Assembly (NCBI GenBank): GCA_017522135.1
Contig: JAFXAB010000035.1
Coordinates: 1-43,153 of the forward strand
From: Bacteroidaceae bacterium
GTDB taxonomy: Bacteria; Bacteroidota; Bacteroidia; Bacteroidales; Barnesiellaceae_A
Direction of reading: 5' to 3'
DNA length: 43,153 bases
Shown: positions 40,208 to 43,153 of the stretch, in pieces
Layout of the letters: each line of letters begins with the position of its first letter
How positions within the stretch are numbered: position 1 is the stretch's first letter
Position numbers and translations under genes: made by a program
Notes under the pieces: model-generated
Seen by the model: the letters and a program-made list of their open reading frames with translations, nothing else
The model's database searches: none
What the model was told of the DNA's origin: nothing

Positions 40208-40254
40208 TGGATACTAAACGTCGGTATACTTGTTGCTCGAAGCTTACAAATAGA

Positions 40255-40647
40255 TTAACGTTTGCTGAATTGGAAGCGTTTACGAGCTTTGGGTTGACCC
40301 GGTTTCTTACGCTCAACGGCACGGGGGTCACGAGTCATGAAGCCTTCGCGACGGAGAGCGGCTTTGTCTTCGGGGTTCATGGCAACCAAGGCACGAGCGA
40401 TAGCAAGGCGAAGTGCCTCGGCTTGTCCTTTATAACCACCACCTTGGAGGTTTACCATGATATCATATTTCTCTGCTACACCGAGTGTAGTGAGGGGTTG
40501 TTTTACAACAAATTGCAGTATCGACGAGGGGAAGTAATTTGTCAAGTCGCGTTTGTTGATGGTGATTGTACCATTGCCCTCTTTGATGAATACGCGAGCT
40601 ACCGCTGCTTTACGACGGCCTACTACAGCTTTTTCGAGAAGATACAT
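40255..40647 (-). CDS. rpsI: 30S ribosomal protein S9
   Basis: A 130-aa ribosomal protein. GRRKAAVARVFIKEGNGTITINKR, GGGYKGQAEALRLAIARAL and the basic C-terminal tail RKKPGQPKARKRFQFSKR, which reaches the P-site tRNA, are complete. It follows rplM by 7 nt, the usual L13-S9 pair. Confidence 0.99.
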   Translation of the reverse strand: MYLLEKAVVGRRKAAVARVFIKEGNGTITINKRDLTNYFPSSILQFVVKQPLTTLGVAEKYDIMVNLQGGGYKGQAEALRLAIARALVAMNPEDKAALRREGFMTRDPRAVERKKPGQPKARKRFQFSKR

Positions 40648-40654
40648 ATATTAA

Positions 40655-41110
40655 TTACTTGTAGAGGTTAATATCAATGATTCTGGGGTTTTGTGCGGCT
40701 TGCTCGTGCTCTGCACCACCGTATACGCGGAGGTTGCGCAACAATTGAGCACCCAATTTGTTCTTGGGGAGCATACCTTTTACTACGCGGAGTACAAGAC
40801 GGTCGGCACCTTTTGCCATCAAGTCGGCAGGTGTCTTGAAACGTTGACCACCGGGATAACCTGTGTAGTCGATGTACTCTTTGTCGGTCATCTTCTTGCC
40901 GGTGAGTATAATCTTGTCGGCATTGATGATGATAACATTGTCACCACAATCTACGTGGGGGGTGTAGTTGGGTTTGTATTTGCCACGCAATATTTTTGCG
41001 ACTTTACTTGCAAGGCGACCCAATACTTGGTCTGTAGCATCTACTACTACCCACTCTTTGGTTACAGTTGCCTTGTTAGCTGATACTGTCTTATAACTTA
41101 AAGTGTTCAC
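40655..41110 (-). CDS. rplM: 50S ribosomal protein L13
   Basis: A 151-aa ribosomal protein that starts assembly of the 50S subunit. WVVVDATDQVLGRLASKVAKILRGK, DNVIIINADKI and VKGMLPKNKLG match the family. The start is GTG (41108-41110), reading MNTLSYKT, which aligns with the N-terminus of other Bacteroidetes L13 proteins; no ATG serves better. It is the first gene of the operon, about 110 nt after a strong promoter. Confidence 0.98.
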   Translation of the reverse strand: MNTLSYKTVSANKATVTKEWVVVDATDQVLGRLASKVAKILRGKYKPNYTPHVDCGDNVIIINADKIILTGKKMTDKEYIDYTGYPGGQRFKTPADLMAKGADRLVLRVVKGMLPKNKLGAQLLRNLRVYGGAEHEQAAQNPRIIDINLYK

Positions 41111-41222
41111 TGCTTTAAAGTTTTTAAAATTAGTTACTTAATAGTGCTCACGCATTATTTCCCCGGCCAAGGGAATGATAATTTGTTTGCAAATTTCTCT
41201 TTTTTGGCTAATAATCGGACTG

Positions 41223-41253
41223 CAAAGGTAGTGCTTTTTTTTGATGAGACAAA
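41223..41253 (-). promoter_or_regulatory. Promoter of the rplM-rpsI-rpsB-tsf operon
   Basis: TACCTTTG followed by CA (41223-41230) is preceded by TTTG (41250-41253) at 19-nt spacing on the minus strand. This gives a leader of about 105 nt before the GTG start, room for autogenous control by L13. Confidence 0.85.
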
Positions 41254-41380
41254 TATTTTTTAATCTTTTTTCGTTGGCTATAAGCGACTTTGCCGTTATA
41301 TAGCCTCCAAGACAATATCCAAGCCATGTGTTAGGCGCGCAATTCCTTTGTGTCAGCTCTTGTAGACACAAATTAATTTT

Positions 41381-41448
41381 AGACATAAGGACATAAGGAA
41401 CATGTTTTGTGTGTTGTTATTAAGACATAAGGACAAAAGGACATGTTT
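41381..41448. repeat. Short direct repeats R1a and R1b
   Basis: AGACATAAGGACATAAGGAA with CATGTTTTGTG (41381-41412) is followed by a diverged copy at 41423-41448 (AGACATAAGGACAAAAGG, then ACATGTTT). A third copy lies at 41636-41667. The internal ACATAAGG unit is itself repeated. Confidence 0.8.
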
Positions 41449-41462
41449 CTTTTGCGTGTCGG

Positions 41463-41614
41463 GTGGTATATTTTTCCTCCTCTGCTCGTAGAGATAGGGG
41501 AGGTGGGCACAGCCCGGAGGGGTTAAAATCATGCGTGAGCAAACCAACCCCTACCCACTGCGTGGACTCCCCCTATATTTTCCATACGGAAAACACAGAG
41601 GGAGAAAAGATTAC
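41463..41614. repeat. Palindromic (MITE-like) repeat unit 1
   Basis: The unit begins GTGGTATATTTTT and contains ATAGGGGAGG...GGAGGGGTT on the left and AACCCCTACCCAC...CTCCCCCTAT on the right, an imperfect inverted pair, then an inner TTTTCC-ATAC-GGAAAA hairpin and GAAAAGATTAC. The 70 nt at 41545-41614 recur at 41837-41906 with two differences. There is no ORF. Confidence 0.75.
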
Positions 41615-41635
41615 CCTTTGTGTGTATTGTTATTA

Positions 41636-41667
41636 AGACATAAGGACATAAGGAACATGTTTTGTGA
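41636..41667. repeat. Direct repeat R1c
   Basis: The third copy of the R1 motif, identical over about 31 nt to R1a and again placed just ahead of a palindromic unit. R1 and the palindrome thus form one composite unit that occurs twice. Confidence 0.8.
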
Positions 41668-41669
41668 GA

Positions 41670-41906
41670 GTGGTATATTTTTGCTCCTCTGCTCGTAGAG
41701 ATAGGGGACTGTTGCGATTAAGCGAGAGCAGAGCCGTGCTTGCAAGGGCTATGCCGAGCGTGAGCAACTTGGTCGATAGACAAATGGGCGCAGCGGGAAG
41801 GGGTTAATTGAAATTTTCACGTTCTGTGCTATCTTCCAACCCCTACCCACTGCGTGGACTCCCCCTATATTTTCCGTGCGGAAAACACAGAGGGAGAAAA
41901 GATTAC
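41670..41906. repeat. Palindromic (MITE-like) repeat unit 2 with nested insert
   Basis: It starts with the same 38-nt block as unit 1 (one difference) and ends with the same 70-nt right part. Its left arm is split by about 80 nt (41709-41790), which carry their own inverted ends (GTTGC...GCAAC). This suggests a second small element inserted into the first. No ORF is present. Confidence 0.7.
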
Positions 41907-41937
41907 TTTCTTTCTGTATGCCATTCTACCCAAAAAA

Positions 41938-41981
41938 GAGCATTGCCCCGGTGTGGTTGTTACGCCACTGGGGCAATGCTC
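41938..41981 (-). terminator. Strong terminator downstream of the 42100 gene
   Basis: GAGCATTGCCCC (41938-41949) pairs with GGGGCAATGCTC (41970-41981), extended by GTGG/CCAC, with six T residues after the stem on the minus strand. Two more hairpins lie between it and the gene, at 41998-42022 and 42070-42092. Confidence 0.85.
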
Positions 41982-42099
41982 GCCTCTTTATATATATGCC
42001 GTATGAGTATGAAACTCATGGCACATGACATCCTATAGTTATCACAACTGAGGATTTTTTCTTCTCTACCACACCACCTTGGCGGTGGTGTGTTGTCTG

Positions 42100-42738
42100 T
42101 TAAAAAATAAGACCTAAGGTAACACCTATAGAGTGTCGAAGGTTATTTTGAGCGATTATGCCCACATCAGTTCTACCTATTGGATGTTCTATTATAAGTG
42201 TAGGTGTACCTTGTATTTGTTGCAGATAATAACCTACATTGAAGTTTAACCCAAAGTGTTTTTTAAACATATAACTATAACCTACACCTATATTCCACAT
42301 CACACCATTGCTGAAGGTTTGTATTCCCTCGCTTGTCTTGAATGGTATGGCATATCCTAAGTCGGTAAAGAGGTATGCATTGAGATGGGAGCTGATAGGT
42401 CTGTACCGCATAGTGAGATAAGGAGCCAATTGCATAATGGGCATTTGTGTCGTAGAATTGTTTTCCAATATAGTCAGTCCATGATTGTTTATGTTGGTGT
42501 TTACACCTATACCGGCCCAAATTTGAGGGGTAAATTCATAAAGACAGTTCAACGCTATCGATAGGCTGTTTGCAGGATTAGCTTGCAGGTTTAAATCATT
42601 ATCAACCAACGTTTCGCTTAGTCCCCAACTATAACGAAAGTCTACACCGGCATGAAACTGTCCTACACAAATACTCGGTGTCACAACACTGCATACCATT
42701 ATAAGCATTGTTGTTAATAAGACTTTTACTTTATTCAT
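42100..42738 (-). CDS. Outer-membrane beta-barrel protein
   Basis: A 212-aa secreted protein with a signal peptide ending ICVGQ. The mature part alternates hydrophobic and polar residues in about eight to ten strands (FHAGVDFRYSWGLSE, IWAGIGVNTNINNHG, APYLTMRYRP, MWNIGVGYSYMFKKH), and the last strand SIGVTLGLIF ends in Phe, the BAM signal. It resembles general OmpW/OmpA-barrel porin-like proteins; no specific family is recognised. It lies 39 nt after a frameshifted secreted-protein gene and may share its promoter. Confidence 0.75.
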   Translation of the reverse strand: MNKVKVLLTTMLIMVCSVVTPSICVGQFHAGVDFRYSWGLSETLVDNDLNLQANPANSLSIALNCLYEFTPQIWAGIGVNTNINNHGLTILENNSTTQMPIMQLAPYLTMRYRPISSHLNAYLFTDLGYAIPFKTSEGIQTFSNGVMWNIGVGYSYMFKKHFGLNFNVGYYLQQIQGTPTLIIEHPIGRTDVGIIAQNNLRHSIGVTLGLIF

Positions 42739-42777
42739 AATTATATTCTTTATGTGTTTAGATATAAATTTTAAAAC

Positions 42778-42998
42778 TTAAACTTGTTTTATAACTCTGG
42801 CTCCATACCAATTACCATTATATTTTACAACACCATATACACTACCTCTTCCTAAATCAGGTATTTCTGCAGGTGTTAAATTAAAATCACTAATAGAAAC
42901 GCCCACGCATTACCTTCTTGAAGGAATGATATATACTCATGTTCGGCGTATGCCGATAGAGCCAACAGGACTGCTAATAAAGATAAAATACGTTTCAT
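42778..42998 (-). pseudogene. Frameshifted small secreted protein gene
   Basis: From the ATG at 42998 a signal peptide (MKRILSLLAVLLALSAYA) and the start of a mature protein (EHEYISFLQEGNAW) are read, but this frame stops at 42876 after 40 residues. In another frame, starting at about the same point, the sequence continues GVSISDFNLTPAEIPDLG and ends VIKQV at 42778. A single missing base near TGGGCG (about 42906) would join both into a protein of about 73 aa. The N-terminal mature motif (EYxxFxxEGxxW) recalls other Bacteroidetes secreted proteins. It may be a true pseudogene, a larger gene with an internal deletion, or a base-call error. Confidence 0.6.
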
Positions 42999-43013
42999 AT
43001 TACCTCCTTTTTG

Positions 43014-43021
43014 CAAACATA
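43014..43021 (-). promoter_or_regulatory. Candidate promoter of the frameshifted gene and barrel gene
   Basis: TATGTTTG on the minus strand fits the -7 consensus, 15 nt before the ATG at 42998. The -33 region is AT-rich without a clear TTTG. Confidence 0.45.
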
Positions 43022-43051
43022 ATAATAATATTTGTAAAATCCCATTAAACT

Positions 43052-43153
43052 TTATCTATTAACGCGTTTAAAGGCACTTTGTTTCAGTGTAGTAGTTATT
43101 GGGAATGGTGTTAGCCCTGTATTGATTATTTCCAAATCATCGGGATTATGCTC
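43052..43153 (-). CDS. C-terminal end of an unidentified protein (partial)
   Basis: An open frame enters from the window edge on the minus strand and ends with TAA at 43052, giving the last 33 residues (starts EHNPDDLEIINTG, ends KRVNR). The open frame and the promoter-bearing gap after it suggest a real gene end. The fragment is too short to identify, and no motif is recognised. Confidence 0.5.
   Translation of the reverse strand, partial: EHNPDDLEIINTGLTPFPITTTLKQSAFKRVNR

Overview
The window looks like a chromosomal segment of a Bacteroidales bacterium, probably a gut commensal. A Barnesiellaceae or Muribaculaceae relative is possible, but I cannot fix the genus from sequence alone. The evidence is: promoters of the Bacteroidetes type (TTTG about 19 nt upstream of TAnnTTTG), few Shine-Dalgarno sites, and lineage-typical genes (head-GIN/DUF2807 proteins, class III fructose-1,6-bisphosphatase, PCMD, DUF6089 and DUF6242 families, paired OmpH proteins beside BamA, MurI and UppS). 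There is no rRNA, phage, integrase, transposase gene, CRISPR array or recognisable defence island. Most of the window is housekeeping DNA.

Layout. 1-140: tRNA-Leu (cut by the window edge) and tRNA-Gly. 292-1804: two tandem GIN-domain proteins. 1856-4458: a minus-strand operon (M28 glutaminyl-cyclase-like lipoprotein, SufE, LOG family, PduO-type cobalamin adenosyltransferase). 4549-6427: LD-carboxypeptidase and a PCMD-like secreted protein. 6574-8049: thyA-dfrA on the plus strand behind a duplicated promoter. 8062-11034: PepSY-like lipoprotein, a short promoter-terminator unit, a U32 RNA-hydroxylation-type protein and an S4-only RNA-binding protein. 11078-18909: cell-envelope cluster (murI, two ompH, bamA, uppS, DUF6089, DUF6242). 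19087-24229: ribD, then the plus-strand run prmC-recX-comF and pyrE-SRPBCC-Rieske-like lipoprotein. 24264-28899: fbp with a leader ORF, and priA. 28925-30740: a small 11-residue-repeat protein with a beta-barrel protein, and an AraC regulator. 30892-35601: asnS, an Asn-rich RluB-type pseudouridine synthase, purB. 35692-38098: three identical tRNA-Val genes and glmS. 38161-41253: the rplM-rpsI-rpsB-tsf ribosomal operon. 41381-42092: gene-free DNA with two related palindromic repeat units. 42100-43153: a beta-barrel protein, a frameshifted secreted-protein gene and the 3' end of another gene.

Functional themes are envelope biogenesis (BamA, Skp/OmpH, UppS, MurI, LD-carboxypeptidase, GlmS), nucleotide and cofactor metabolism (ThyA, DHFR, PurB, PyrE, RibD, cobalamin adenosylation) and translation (L13, S9, S2, EF-Ts, AsnRS, PrmC, tRNAs, rRNA modification). 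I see no convincing new multi-gene system. The items most worth a second look are small: a promoter-terminator micro-transcript at 8593-8697, a 59-aa protein of four 11-residue repeats, a Rieske-like lipoprotein with altered cluster ligands, a DHFR with Cys in place of the conserved Trp22, a duplicated promoter ahead of thyA, a leader ORF before fbp, and a pair of palindromic repeats, one of which seems to carry a nested insertion.
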